In this document: positions 7,299 through 14,229 of the stretch, one piece after another
Layout of the letters: every line of letters starts with the position of its first letter
Numbering within the stretch: the first letter of the stretch is position 1
Source of the DNA: Propionibacteriaceae bacterium
GTDB lineage: Bacteria > Actinomycetota > Actinomycetes > Propionibacteriales > Propionibacteriaceae
Length of the DNA stretch: 16,463 nucleotides
Assembly: GCA_021323255.1 (NCBI GenBank)
Contig: JAJTCL010000016.1
Span: forward strand, 1 to 16,463
Direction of reading: 5' to 3'
Translations under genes and position numbers: made by a program
Notes under the pieces: model-generated
The model's input: the letters and a program-made list of their open reading frames with translations, nothing else
What the model was told of the DNA's origin: nothing
Databases searched by the model: none

Positions 7299-8471
7299 TC
7301 AGCGCGAACCCCAATTCCACGGCGGCTGCTCTAGGGGAGCAACACCCTGCAGCGTCGTGGCACCGAACTCCTTGAGGAGGCACAGCGGTCGCGCGCCGTC
7401 CTTTGTCAATGCCTCGACCAGATCGTGCGAATGCGTGACCACCACAATCTGGGTGTGCGCGCTGGCATGAGCGATGAGCCTGGCGAGCGCCGGGAGAAGA
7501 TCAGCATGCAGGCTGGTTTCCGGTTCATTGAGCACCATCAATGACGGCGGCCTGGGACTCAGCAGGGCGGCGACCAGCAGCAGAAAGCGCAGAGTTCCGT
7601 CGGAGAGCTCGGATGCGCCTAGCGGTCTCAGCAGTCCATGAGCACTCAACTCGAGGTCGAAGCGGCCGCGGCTCTCCACGATCTGGAGCCGGGAACCGGG
7701 AAACGCATCGTCGATCGTGCGATGCAAGGCGTCGACTTCACCAATCTCGATGATGGTTTGGAGTGCTGCTGCGAGGTCGCGTCCGTCCCCATCCAGCACC
7801 GGAGTCCGAGTCCCGATCTGACTCTGCCGGACCGGGGCGTCGGTGTCGGTACGAAACTGGTCGTAGAACCGCCAGCTTCGGATCTGTTCGCGCACCGCCA
7901 GCAGCTCGGGCGCTCGAACCGGGTCAAGTACCTCAGTCAACACGCTCTCGTACGGTCGCAAGGTGCTCTCGAAGTTTGCCCAAGAATCGCCCCTCGCGGA
8001 GGTGCCGCGGATCTCGACTGAGGCACGTGTGCGCCTGACCAGCATGGTGGCGGGCCGCATCACCGGCCCACTCCAGACCATTTCACGTTTGATCTCGGGA
8101 TCCAGGTTGAACGCCGATGATTCGTCTCGAGTCGGCAGCCCGAGGTCGATCAGGTACGAGAAGTCGTCAGAGGCAAAACCGAGCTGCAGGTTGACCGGTC
8201 CGGACCGTGCGGTGCCTTGGACCGGATGCCGCCCCGAGCGGACCGCCGTGCCAAGATGCTCGGGCCCGGCCCACAGGACCGACTCCAAGCCGCCCTCGCG
8301 GGCCAGGGAGGAGATGATTCGACCCGAGGCGCAATCGGCCAGCAATCGGAGTGCGCGATAGAGGTTGGACTTGCCCGTGCCGTTGGCGCCGGTGACCACA
8401 TTGAGCCGCTCCAATGAGAAACGCAGGTCACGCAGCGATCGGTAGTTCTCGATGGCGATCGTGGTCAGCAC
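7299..8471 (-). CDS. RecF/SMC-like AAA family ATPase (AAA_21 type)
   Basis: This protein of about 390 residues is an SMC/RecF-like ATPase of the AAA_21 kind. It opens with the usual IAIENYRSLRDL strand, then Walker A GANGTGKS (28-35), a long central insertion (about 70-285) with no recognisable domain, signature ASELSDGTLRF (287-296), Walker B LMVLNEPETSLH (311-322) and a THSHD switch (346-350). Asn315 stands where most Walker B motifs have Asp; the catalytic Glu316 is kept. No TOPRIM nuclease domain follows, so it is not an OLD nuclease. GTG 8471 is preferred because family members usually begin at this LTxIAIxNYRSL point and GTGAGG lies upstream; ATG 8501 would add ten residues. Either start overlaps or abuts the ligase end, so they are co-transcribed. 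The role is unknown; DNA repair or defence is possible. Confidence 0.85.
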   Translation of the reverse strand: MLTTIAIENYRSLRDLRFSLERLNVVTGANGTGKSNLYRALRLLADCASGRIISSLAREGGLESVLWAGPEHLGTAVRSGRHPVQGTARSGPVNLQLGFASDDFSYLIDLGLPTRDESSAFNLDPEIKREMVWSGPVMRPATMLVRRTRASVEIRGTSARGDSWANFESTLRPYESVLTEVLDPVRAPELLAVREQIRSWRFYDQFRTDTDAPVRQSQIGTRTPVLDGDGRDLAAALQTIIEIGEVDALHRTIDDAFPGSRLQIVESRGRFDLELSAHGLLRPLGASELSDGTLRFLLLVAALLSPRPPSLMVLNEPETSLHADLLPALARLIAHASAHTQIVVVTHSHDLVEALTKDGARPLCLLKEFGATTLQGVAPLEQPPWNWGSR

Positions 8472-8484
8472 CTGATGATCAGCC

Positions 8485-9543
8485 TCACGCGAAGATCTCA
8501 TCGAGGTTGTAGGTGACGGGTTCTTCAAGCTGCTCATATGTGCAGGATCGGGGGTCGCGGTCGGGGCGCCAGCGATTGAACTGGGCGGTATGCCGAAACC
8601 GGTCGCCCTCCATGTGCTCATAGCGGACCTCCACCACCAATTCGGGTCGTAGCGGTATGAAAGAGAGGTCCTTTTTCGCGTTCCAGCGGCTGAACTCCGA
8701 GCTGCGCGGTGTCCGAGTCCCCTCTTCCTGCCTGGCCCAGGCCCATGGATGATCATCGAATGTCGTGACCAGCGGCTGCAGCTCCGCAAAGAGCTCCTTG
8801 CGGCGGGCCGCAGGGAAGGCGCCGATGACGCCGACGCTGGCCAGCTCGCCGGAGTCCGTGTAGAGACCGAGAAGGAGTGACCCGATACTGTCCGGGCCGC
8901 TCTTGTGGATCCGGTAGCCGGCGACGACACAGTCCGCGGTGCGCGCGTGCTTGATCTTGAACATGGTGCGCTTGTCCGGCTGGTACGTGCCAGCGAGCGG
9001 CTTGGCCACCACGCCGTCGAGTCCGGCGCCTTCGAATTGTGAGAACCACTGCACCGCCACATCGTGATCGCGAGTCGCAGGGGTCAGGTGAATCGGAGCC
9101 GACGCACCAGCCAGAACCTGCTCCAGAGCGACTCGACGCTGCTCGAAGGGCTGCGTGGTGTAGTCGGTCTCGTCGACCGCCAGCAGATCGAAGGTGACGA
9201 AGCGGGCGGGAGTCTGCTCGGAGAGCAACTTGACCCGGCTGGCGGCGGGATGGATCCGTTGCTGCAGCACCTCGAATTCGAGCCGGTCACCGACCACCAC
9301 GATGATCTCCCCATCGATGACACAGCGTTCTGGCAGGTTCTGCTTGATCGCCTCAACCACTTCGGGGAAATACCGCGTCATCGGCCGCTCATTACGAGAG
9401 CCGATCTCGACCTCATCGCCATCCCGGAAGATGATCGACCGGAAGCCGTCCCACTTCGGCTCGTACGAGAGATTGCCGGTGGGGATCTCTGAGACGGACT
9501 TTGCCAACATCGGAGCAACCGGCGGCATGATGGGTAACTGCAT
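8485..9543 (-). CDS. ligC: ATP-dependent DNA ligase, short LigC type
   Basis: This 352-residue minimal DNA ligase has only nucleotidyltransferase and OB-fold domains. It seals nicks by moving AMP from ATP to an active-site lysine and then to a 5' phosphate. Motif I is KWDGFR (30-35; nucleophile Lys30). The DGE motif is at 77-79, motif III around FVTFDLL (115-121), motif IV DGVVAK (176-181) and motif V FKIKH with Lys196 and Lys198. The C-terminal RWRPDR (324-329) is motif VI. Length and N-terminal PIMPPVAPMLAKS match mycobacterial LigC, linked to repair in non-growing cells. ATG 9543 is chosen over GTG 9549 because GTGAG at 9557-9553 has correct spacing only for the ATG. Unlike LigD there is no polymerase or nuclease domain. 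It starts the unit that continues into the AAA ATPase and faces sufR. Confidence 0.93.
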   Translation of the reverse strand: MQLPIMPPVAPMLAKSVSEIPTGNLSYEPKWDGFRSIIFRDGDEVEIGSRNERPMTRYFPEVVEAIKQNLPERCVIDGEIIVVVGDRLEFEVLQQRIHPAASRVKLLSEQTPARFVTFDLLAVDETDYTTQPFEQRRVALEQVLAGASAPIHLTPATRDHDVAVQWFSQFEGAGLDGVVAKPLAGTYQPDKRTMFKIKHARTADCVVAGYRIHKSGPDSIGSLLLGLYTDSGELASVGVIGAFPAARRKELFAELQPLVTTFDDHPWAWARQEEGTRTPRSSEFSRWNAKKDLSFIPLRPELVVEVRYEHMEGDRFRHTAQFNRWRPDRDPRSCTYEQLEEPVTYNLDEIFA

Positions 9544-9552
9544 ACGCACATT

Positions 9553-9558
9553 CTCACC
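9553..9558 (-). promoter_or_regulatory. Ribosome binding site deciding the ligase start
   Basis: On the minus strand GGTGAG is nine bases from ATG 9543 but only three from the upstream GTG at 9549. This spacing supports the ATG start and a 352-residue ligase. Confidence 0.6.
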
Positions 9559-9566
9559 GGTCGGTC

Positions 9567-9574
9567 TGACGTCA
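9567..9574. promoter_or_regulatory. Perfect 8-base palindrome TGACGTCA in the divergent control region
   Basis: TGACGTCA is a perfect palindrome lying two bases before the larger TAAGGCGTGCCTTA repeat, on the ligase side of the control region. It is short and could occur by chance. Its position just upstream of the ligase ribosome binding site makes a role as an operator half or in the ligase promoter possible. Confidence 0.3.
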
Positions 9575-9575
9575 C

Positions 9576-9589
9576 TAAGGCGTGCCTTA
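9576..9589. promoter_or_regulatory. Inverted repeat TAAGGC-GT-GCCTTA, candidate operator
   Basis: Two perfect 6-base arms are separated by two bases, one base upstream of the likely suf -35 box TTGAAC (9591-9596). The arm pattern TAAGG/CCTTA recalls DtxR/IdeR half sites, but their separation is four bases instead of nine, so an IdeR call is not justified. The right arm GTGCCTTA is also repeated as its reverse complement, TAAGGCAC, at 9610-9617. Confidence 0.5.
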
Positions 9590-9617
9590 TTTGAACGCGC
9601 GAGACGAATTAAGGCAC
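9582..9617. repeat. 8-base inverted repeat GTGCCTTA / TAAGGCAC flanking the suf -35 region
   Basis: GTGCCTTA at 9582-9589 and TAAGGCAC at 9610-9617 are perfect reverse complements with a 20-base interval. The interval contains TTGAAC (9591-9596). Such a layout around a promoter fits a dimeric regulator bound at two sites, but it could also be simple sharing of a half site with the adjacent palindrome. Confidence 0.5.
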
Positions 9618-9620
9618 ACT
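9591..9620 (+). promoter_or_regulatory. Putative sufR-suf operon promoter, possibly leaderless
   Basis: TTGAAC (9591-9596) and CACACT (9615-9620) are 18 bases apart and resemble weak -35 and -10 boxes; CACACT keeps only the A2 and T6 of the actinobacterial TAnnnT pattern. The -10 lies six bases before the GTG start at 9627, the same distance as at the ABC transporter gene. No Shine-Dalgarno is seen before 9627, consistent with a leaderless message. Confidence 0.4.
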
Positions 9621-9630
9621 GGCGTTGTGA
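9616..9630 (+). promoter_or_regulatory. ACACT-N5-TGTGA, candidate SufR operator
   Basis: ACACT at 9616-9620 and TGTGA at 9626-9630 are separated by five bases. From memory this is exactly the element described for binding of the Mycobacterium tuberculosis SufR (Rv1460) ahead of its own operon; I could not check this. The right half contains the GTG start codon of sufR and the left half overlaps the presumed -10 box. A bound repressor would therefore block both initiation and the start codon region. Confidence 0.6.
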
Positions 9631-10358
9631 AAAAATACCAGCGGGTCACTTCAGGTGCCGCTGGGGTTCCTCAGAACGTAGAGACCGACGCCTCCACACG
9701 TCACCGAGTGGCCAGTTCAATTCTGGAACATGGGCCCTCGACTGCCGCGGAGTTGGCGGAGCGACTGGGGCTGACCCCAGCGGCGATTCGTCGGCATCTC
9801 GATGTGCTGCTGGCAGCCGGCCATGTCGAGGCGCGTGAGCAGCGTGTCTATGGTGCCCGCGGTCGGGGTCGCCCGGCCAAGGATTTTGTGCTGACAGACG
9901 CCGGACGTTCGGTGTTCTACACCGCTTACGACGGCATCGCCATCGAGGCGTTGGAATTTCTGGCAGCCTCGGCGGGCTCTGAAGCTGTGACGCGCTTTGC
10001 GGAGACGCGAATGGCCCGGGGCGAGAAGCGCTACCGAGACCGAATGGCAAACGCGGCACCGGGCACCACCAAGGCCCAGGCTCTCGCGGGCGCCCTCACT
10101 GAAGACGGTTACGTCGCTTCCACCCTGCCGTCAGCCCTCGGGGAGCAGCTCTGCCAGCATCATTGCCCGGTGGCACATGTCGCCGAGCGCTTTCCCCAGA
10201 TCTGCGAGGTTGAGACCGCTGCGTTCTCACGCCTCCTTGGTGTCCACGTACAGCGGCTCGCCACCATCGCGCACGGCGATGGCGTGTGCACGACTCATGT
10301 TCCAAATGTCCGCAGCACCACGTCCGATATGACCCCATCCGAAAGGCCATCATCATGA
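9627..10358 (+). CDS. sufR: Fe-S-sensing transcriptional repressor SufR
   Basis: This 243-residue regulator heads the suf operon and is expected to repress it when Fe-S supply is sufficient. The N-terminal winged helix (about 24-92) shows RVASSILEHGPSTAAELAERLGL followed by the recognition helix TPAAIRRHLDVL and the wing GARGRGRPAKDF. Four C-terminal cysteines, Cys176, Cys180, Cys193 and Cys221, form the likely [4Fe-4S] site, spaced C-x3-C-x12-C-x27-C, closely matching those I recall for M. tuberculosis SufR. GTG 9627 is chosen because the longer frame from 9582 would start inside the TAAGGC palindrome and would have no ribosome site. The stop overlaps the sufB ATG as ATGA, so the repressor and its target operon are co-transcribed, giving autoregulation. 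Confidence 0.93.
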   Translation: MKKYQRVTSGAAGVPQNVETDASTRHRVASSILEHGPSTAAELAERLGLTPAAIRRHLDVLLAAGHVEAREQRVYGARGRGRPAKDFVLTDAGRSVFYTAYDGIAIEALEFLAASAGSEAVTRFAETRMARGEKRYRDRMANAAPGTTKAQALAGALTEDGYVASTLPSALGEQLCQHHCPVAHVAERFPQICEVETAAFSRLLGVHVQRLATIAHGDGVCTTHVPNVRSTTSDMTPSERPSS

Positions 10359-11809
10359 CCCAGACTCAGGATCCCACTGTCACCAGACCGGTCGGCACCG
10401 GCCAGACCCAAGATCAACATCTGGCTGCCCTCGGTCACTATGAGTGGGGCTGGGCCGATAGCGATGTTGCCGGAGCCTCGGCGCAGCGTGGCCTGACGCC
10501 TGAGATAGTCGCGAATATCTCCCGGCTCAAGAACGAGCCGAAATGGATGCTTGATCTGCGGCTCAAGGGCCATCGGCTCTTTGGCCGCAAGCCGTTGCCC
10601 ACTTGGGGGGCCGAGCTCGGCGACATTGACTTCGACAACATCAAGTACTTCGTGCGCTCCACAGAGAAGCAGGCGACGTCGTGGGATGATCTGCCGGCCG
10701 ACATCAAGAACACCTACGACAGGCTGGGTATCCCTGAGGCGGAGAAGGCACGGCTGGTGGCTGGTGTGGCGGCTCAGTATGAATCAGAGGTGGTCTACCA
10801 CAAGATCAACGAAGAGCTCGAGCGCCAGGGCGTGATCTTCCTTGACACCGACACCGGGCTCAAGGAGCACGAGGACCTCTTCAAGGAGTACTTCAGTACC
10901 GTCATCCCGGTCGGGGACAACAAGTTCGCGTCCCTGAACACCGCCGTCTGGTCGGGTGGCTCCTTCATCTACGTGCCGAAGGGTGTGCACGTGGAGATCC
11001 CGCTGCAGGCCTATTTCCGGATCAACACCGAGAACATGGGCCAGTTCGAGCGCACCTTGATCATCGTTGACGAGGGCGCGTACGTGCACTACGTCGAGGG
11101 CTGCACAGCGCCGATCTACTCCTCCGACTCGTTGCACTCGGCCGTGGTGGAGATCATCGTCAAGAAGAACGCGCGCTGCCGCTACACCACGATCCAGAAC
11201 TGGTCGAACAACGTCTACAACCTGGTGACCAAGCGGGCCACCTGCGAAGAGGGCGCGACCATGGAATGGATCGACGGGAACATCGGGTCCAAGGTCACCA
11301 TGAAGTACCCGGCGGTCTACCTGATGGGAGAGTACTCCCGGGGCGAGACCTTGTCGGTCGCTTTTGCCGGCGAGGGTCAGCATCAAGACGCCGGATCCAA
11401 GATGGTGCACTGCGCCCCGCACACCTCGAGCTCGATCATTTCCAAGTCGGTCGCTCGGGGGGGCGGGCGGACGTCGTACCGCGGCCTGGTCCAGGTGCAG
11501 GAAGGCGCTCACCACTCAGCCAGCACCGTCAAGTGTGACGCGCTGCTGGTTGACACCATCAGTCGGTCCGACACATACCCCTACGTCGACGTACGCGAGG
11601 ACGACGTCTCGATGGGCCACGAGGCGACTGTGTCGAAGGTCAGCGAAGATCAACTGTTCTACCTGAGGAGCCGAGGCCTCGGCGAGGACGAGGCGATGGC
11701 CATGATCGTCCGCGGATTTGTGGAACCGATCGCGCGCGAGCTGCCGATGGAATACGCGCTCGAGCTCAATCGGTTGATCGAACTGCAGATGGAGGGTGCA
11801 GTCGGCTGA
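10355..11809 (+). CDS. sufB: Fe-S cluster assembly scaffold SufB
   Basis: SufB (484 residues) is the core scaffold of the SufBC2D complex, on which Fe-S clusters are built in the cytoplasm before transfer to target proteins. It contains the beta-helix core. The family-typical cysteine is Cys394 (STVKCDALL), corresponding to the E. coli sulfur-accepting Cys405, with the acidic ligand candidate Glu423 (SMGHEATVSK). The C-terminal helix EDQLFYLRSRGLGEDEA is shared almost word for word with SufD. The segment HYVEGCTAPIYSSDSL (245-260), interrupted by an intein in M. tuberculosis SufB (from memory), is continuous here. ATG 10355 is chosen because of the ATGA overlap with sufR; an earlier in-frame ATG at 10286 would lie inside sufR. 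Confidence 0.98.
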   Translation: MTQTQDPTVTRPVGTGQTQDQHLAALGHYEWGWADSDVAGASAQRGLTPEIVANISRLKNEPKWMLDLRLKGHRLFGRKPLPTWGAELGDIDFDNIKYFVRSTEKQATSWDDLPADIKNTYDRLGIPEAEKARLVAGVAAQYESEVVYHKINEELERQGVIFLDTDTGLKEHEDLFKEYFSTVIPVGDNKFASLNTAVWSGGSFIYVPKGVHVEIPLQAYFRINTENMGQFERTLIIVDEGAYVHYVEGCTAPIYSSDSLHSAVVEIIVKKNARCRYTTIQNWSNNVYNLVTKRATCEEGATMEWIDGNIGSKVTMKYPAVYLMGEYSRGETLSVAFAGEGQHQDAGSKMVHCAPHTSSSIISKSVARGGGRTSYRGLVQVQEGAHHSASTVKCDALLVDTISRSDTYPYVDVREDDVSMGHEATVSKVSEDQLFYLRSRGLGEDEAMAMIVRGFVEPIARELPMEYALELNRLIELQMEGAVG

Positions 11810-11861
11810 TCCGCCCATCGCTGAATACTGACCCGATCGAACCAGAAAGAGACTTCTCGAC

Positions 11862-13046
11862 GTGACCCTGCTCGATCAGGCTGCCGCACGCGTGGCCGGT
11901 GCGGTGGAGAGCGCCCGCAAGGTGGCCAGCCGCCTGCACCCGCCAGGATCCTTCGACCTCGGCGACCATCCGGTGCCGACCGGTCGGGAGGAAGCCTGGC
12001 GGTTCACGCCGCTGAAGCGGCTGAAGGGACTGCACGACGGCACATTTGTGGCCGGCGGCAGCGCACGCGTGGAGGTCGAGGCTCCGCCGACGGTCGGCTG
12101 GGAATTGGTGGACCGCGGCGATCCGCGGCTGGGCAGGATCTACATCCCCAACGACCGTGTCGCCGCCCAGGCATGGGAGTCCTTCGACCAGGCTCGCGTA
12201 CTTTCGGTGCCACCCGGCCTGGAATTGGATCAGCCGGTGCTGGTGAACGTCTTCGGTACCGGCAGTGATGCGGCAGTCTTCAACCATCTGGTCATCGACA
12301 TCGGTGCCAACGCCCGAGCCACCATCGTGCTGCAGCACCAAGGCTCCACAACCCGCGCCGGGAACGCCGAGATCATCGTCGGTGACGGCGCATCCCTGAT
12401 GCTGGTCTCGGTGCAGGACTGGGCCGACGATGCCGTCCATCTTGCGCACCTGCATGCCCGCGTTGGCCGAGATGCGAGCTACCGTCAGGCGCTGGTCAGC
12501 TTGGGTGGCGACCTGGTACGGATGGCCTCCTCGGTTGACTTCGCTGATCCGGGCGGCGAGGCGGAGCTGTTAGGCCTGTACTTCGCCGACGCTGGTCAGC
12601 ATCTGGAGCATCGGCTGTTCGTCGACCACAATGCACCGCACACTCGCAGCAATGTCGACTACCGAGGCGCCCTGCAGGGCCACGGAGCACACACTGTCTG
12701 GATCGGGGACGTTCTGATCCGGAAGGTTGCCGAAGGCATCAGCACGTATGAGTCCAACAAGAACCTGGTGCTGACCGACGGGTGTCGCGCCGACTCGGTG
12801 CCGAATCTGGAGATCGAGACCGGAGAGATCGAGGGTGCCGGCCACGCGTCGACAACCGGCCGCTTCGACGATGAACAGCTGTTCTATCTGCGCAGCCGCG
12901 GTATCGACGAGGCCGAGGCCCGTCGTCTAGTGGTTCATGGGTTCTTCGCCGACATCATCCGAAAAGTCGGCGTACCCGAGATCGAGCAACGGCTGCTCGA
13001 GGCGGTCGAGGCGGAGTTGGCGATCAACATCGGATTGCCGTCATGA
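11862..13046 (+). CDS. sufD: Fe-S cluster assembly protein SufD
   Basis: This 394-residue paralogue of SufB completes the SufBC2D scaffold. The N-terminal helical part (REEAWRFTPLKRLKGL, 42-57) is typical. The beta-helix core ends in VPNLEIETGEIEGAGHAS, where His328 corresponds to the conserved cluster-assembly histidine (His360 in E. coli). The last domain DDEQLFYLRSRGIDEAEAR (336-354) matches the SufB C terminus. The start codon is GTG 11862, with AGAAAGAGA about ten bases before it and a 52-base gap after sufB that shows no terminator. Its TGA overlaps the ATG of the next gene as ATGA. SufD evolves faster than SufB, but the assignment is secure from motif and position. Confidence 0.97.
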   Translation: MTLLDQAAARVAGAVESARKVASRLHPPGSFDLGDHPVPTGREEAWRFTPLKRLKGLHDGTFVAGGSARVEVEAPPTVGWELVDRGDPRLGRIYIPNDRVAAQAWESFDQARVLSVPPGLELDQPVLVNVFGTGSDAAVFNHLVIDIGANARATIVLQHQGSTTRAGNAEIIVGDGASLMLVSVQDWADDAVHLAHLHARVGRDASYRQALVSLGGDLVRMASSVDFADPGGEAELLGLYFADAGQHLEHRLFVDHNAPHTRSNVDYRGALQGHGAHTVWIGDVLIRKVAEGISTYESNKNLVLTDGCRADSVPNLEIETGEIEGAGHASTTGRFDDEQLFYLRSRGIDEAEARRLVVHGFFADIIRKVGVPEIEQRLLEAVEAELAINIGLPS

Positions 13047-13444
13047 GCGCCCTGGTTCGCGCCTGCTCCGTCGACGACGTCGCGCCGGAGTCGGCGATCC
13101 CGGTTGAGGTACCGCGGAACGGCAGTCGTCTGGAGCTGGCGATCGTGCACAGCAACGGGGCCTTCTACGCGATCGCCGACGAGTGCTCCCATGCCTCGAT
13201 TCCGCTCTCGGAGGGAGACGTTGGCGACGACGAGATCGAGTGCTACCTTCATGGGTCGCGCTTCGATCTGCGCACCGGAGAGCCGATCGGGCTGCCTGCG
13301 ACGGAGCCAGTCCCGATCTACCGCTGCCTCGTCGAGGGCAATGACGTCCTGGTCGACGTCTCAGCACCCATCATCAGTGGGGGAGACGACCCCCCCGACT
13401 CCCCCCGTAGCTTCGTCAACATCTCGCACACCCAGGAGTTCTGA
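13043..13444 (+). CDS. Rieske-type [2Fe-2S] ferredoxin of the suf operon
   Basis: This 133-residue small Rieske protein carries the [2Fe-2S] ligands Cys48-x-His50 (ECSHASIPL) and Cys67-x2-His70 (CYLHGSRFD). It is the type often annotated as a dioxygenase ferredoxin subunit, but here it lies between sufD and sufC, so it more likely supplies electrons for cluster assembly than for ring hydroxylation. No oxygenase gene is nearby. It is coupled to sufD by ATGA. The Rieske fold should end near residue 107; the remaining 26 residues (SAPIISGGDDPPDSPRSFVN and on) form an unusual tail encoded around runs of seven and six C bases, and they also carry the AGGAG used by sufC. The tail is either a real extension or reflects slippage in the C tract. 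Confidence 0.92.
   Translation: MSALVRACSVDDVAPESAIPVEVPRNGSRLELAIVHSNGAFYAIADECSHASIPLSEGDVGDDEIECYLHGSRFDLRTGEPIGLPATEPVPIYRCLVEGNDVLVDVSAPIISGGDDPPDSPRSFVNISHTQEF
13390..13406 (+). repeat. Homopolymer C tracts (C7 and C6) in the Rieske gene tail
   Basis: Seven C bases at 13390-13396 and six at 13401-13406, separated by GACT, follow a G5 run (13379-13383). By my reading, one extra base in the first C tract would end the protein at a TAG about 13408. One lost base would extend it into the sufC start region in another frame. They are plausible sites for slippage or sequencing error. Confidence 0.7.
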
Positions 13445-13450
13445 GCTGTC

Positions 13451-14224
13451 ATGTCCACTCTGGCTATTCGCGATCTTCACGTTTCGGTCGACACCGAGAC
13501 AGGCCCGAAGGAGATCCTCAAAGGGGTCGACCTGACGGTCCGCAGTGGCGAAATCCACGCGATCATGGGACCCAACGGTTCGGGCAAGTCCACCTTGGCC
13601 TACTCCATCGCGGGGCATCCGAAGTACCACATCACCTCAGGCAGCGTGACCCTCGACGGTCAGGACCTGCTCTCGCTCACGATCGACGAGCGGGCCCGCG
13701 CTGGCCTGTTCCTGGCCATGCAATATCCGGTTGAAGTGCCCGGTGTTTCGGTGTCCAACTTCCTGCGCTCGGCCAAGACAGCCCTCGATGGTGAGGCGCC
13801 GAAGCTGCGGACCTGGGTGAAGGAAGTCAATGGAGCGATGGAACGGGTCCAGATGGACCCGGACTTCGCCAACCGAAGCCTCAATGAAGGCTTTTCAGGC
13901 GGAGAGAAGAAGCGGCATGAGATCGTCCAGCTCGAGCTGCTGAATCCACGGTTTGCAATCTTGGACGAGACCGACTCAGGGCTCGACATCGATGCCCTGC
14001 GCGTCGTCGCGGCCGGCGTGAACCGCTTTGCCGCCCAGGGCGACCGCGGAATCTTGTTGATCACCCACTACACACGAATCCTGCGCTACATCACGCCGGA
14101 CTACGTCCATGTTTTCGTGGCGGGTCGGGTGGCAGAGCAAGGCGGTCAGGAGCTCGCGGAGCGGCTGGAGGCGGAGGGCTACGACCGCTACGTGCGCGCG
14201 GCTGCGACGGCTGGGACGGAGTAG
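13451..14224 (+). CDS. sufC: Fe-S cluster assembly ATPase SufC
   Basis: SufC (257 residues) is the soluble ABC-type ATPase that drives conformational change of the SufBC2D scaffold. Walker A is GPNGSGKST (40-48), the signature is the SufC-specific FSGGEKKR (148-155), Walker B is FAILDETDSGLD (168-179) and the switch histidine is His206 (ITHYTRIL). SufC proteins characteristically have this FSGGEKKR form instead of LSGGQ. The ATG at 13451 follows the Rieske stop by six bases; AGGAG at 13434-13438 is 12 bases away. No membrane segment is present, which separates it from transport ATPases. The next gene, sufS, begins five bases after its stop. Confidence 0.98.
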   Translation: MSTLAIRDLHVSVDTETGPKEILKGVDLTVRSGEIHAIMGPNGSGKSTLAYSIAGHPKYHITSGSVTLDGQDLLSLTIDERARAGLFLAMQYPVEVPGVSVSNFLRSAKTALDGEAPKLRTWVKEVNGAMERVQMDPDFANRSLNEGFSGGEKKRHEIVQLELLNPRFAILDETDSGLDIDALRVVAAGVNRFAAQGDRGILLITHYTRILRYITPDYVHVFVAGRVAEQGGQELAERLEAEGYDRYVRAAATAGTE

Positions 14225-14229
14225 CGATC

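Noticed and set aside
8502..9062. 187-codon upstream extension of the AAA ATPase frame into the ligase
   Set aside because: The ligase frame there carries all ligase motifs, while the extension is Ser/Arg-rich and unlike any ATPase N terminus.
9576..9589. IdeR/DtxR iron box
   Set aside because: Half sites TAAGG and CCTTA are four bases apart, whereas the 19-base iron box needs nine between them.
9582..9626. Longer SufR starting at GTG 9582
   Set aside because: This start lies inside the TAAGGC palindrome, lacks a ribosome binding site and would place the promoter elements within the coding region.
11088..11135. Possible intein in SufB
   Set aside because: The VEGCTAPIYSSDSL segment, where mycobacterial SufB inteins sit, is continuous and the protein has normal length (484 residues).
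13043..13444. Ring-hydroxylating dioxygenase ferredoxin subunit
   Set aside because: No oxygenase or reductase genes are nearby, and the gene is coupled to sufD by ATGA, so a suf accessory role is more likely.
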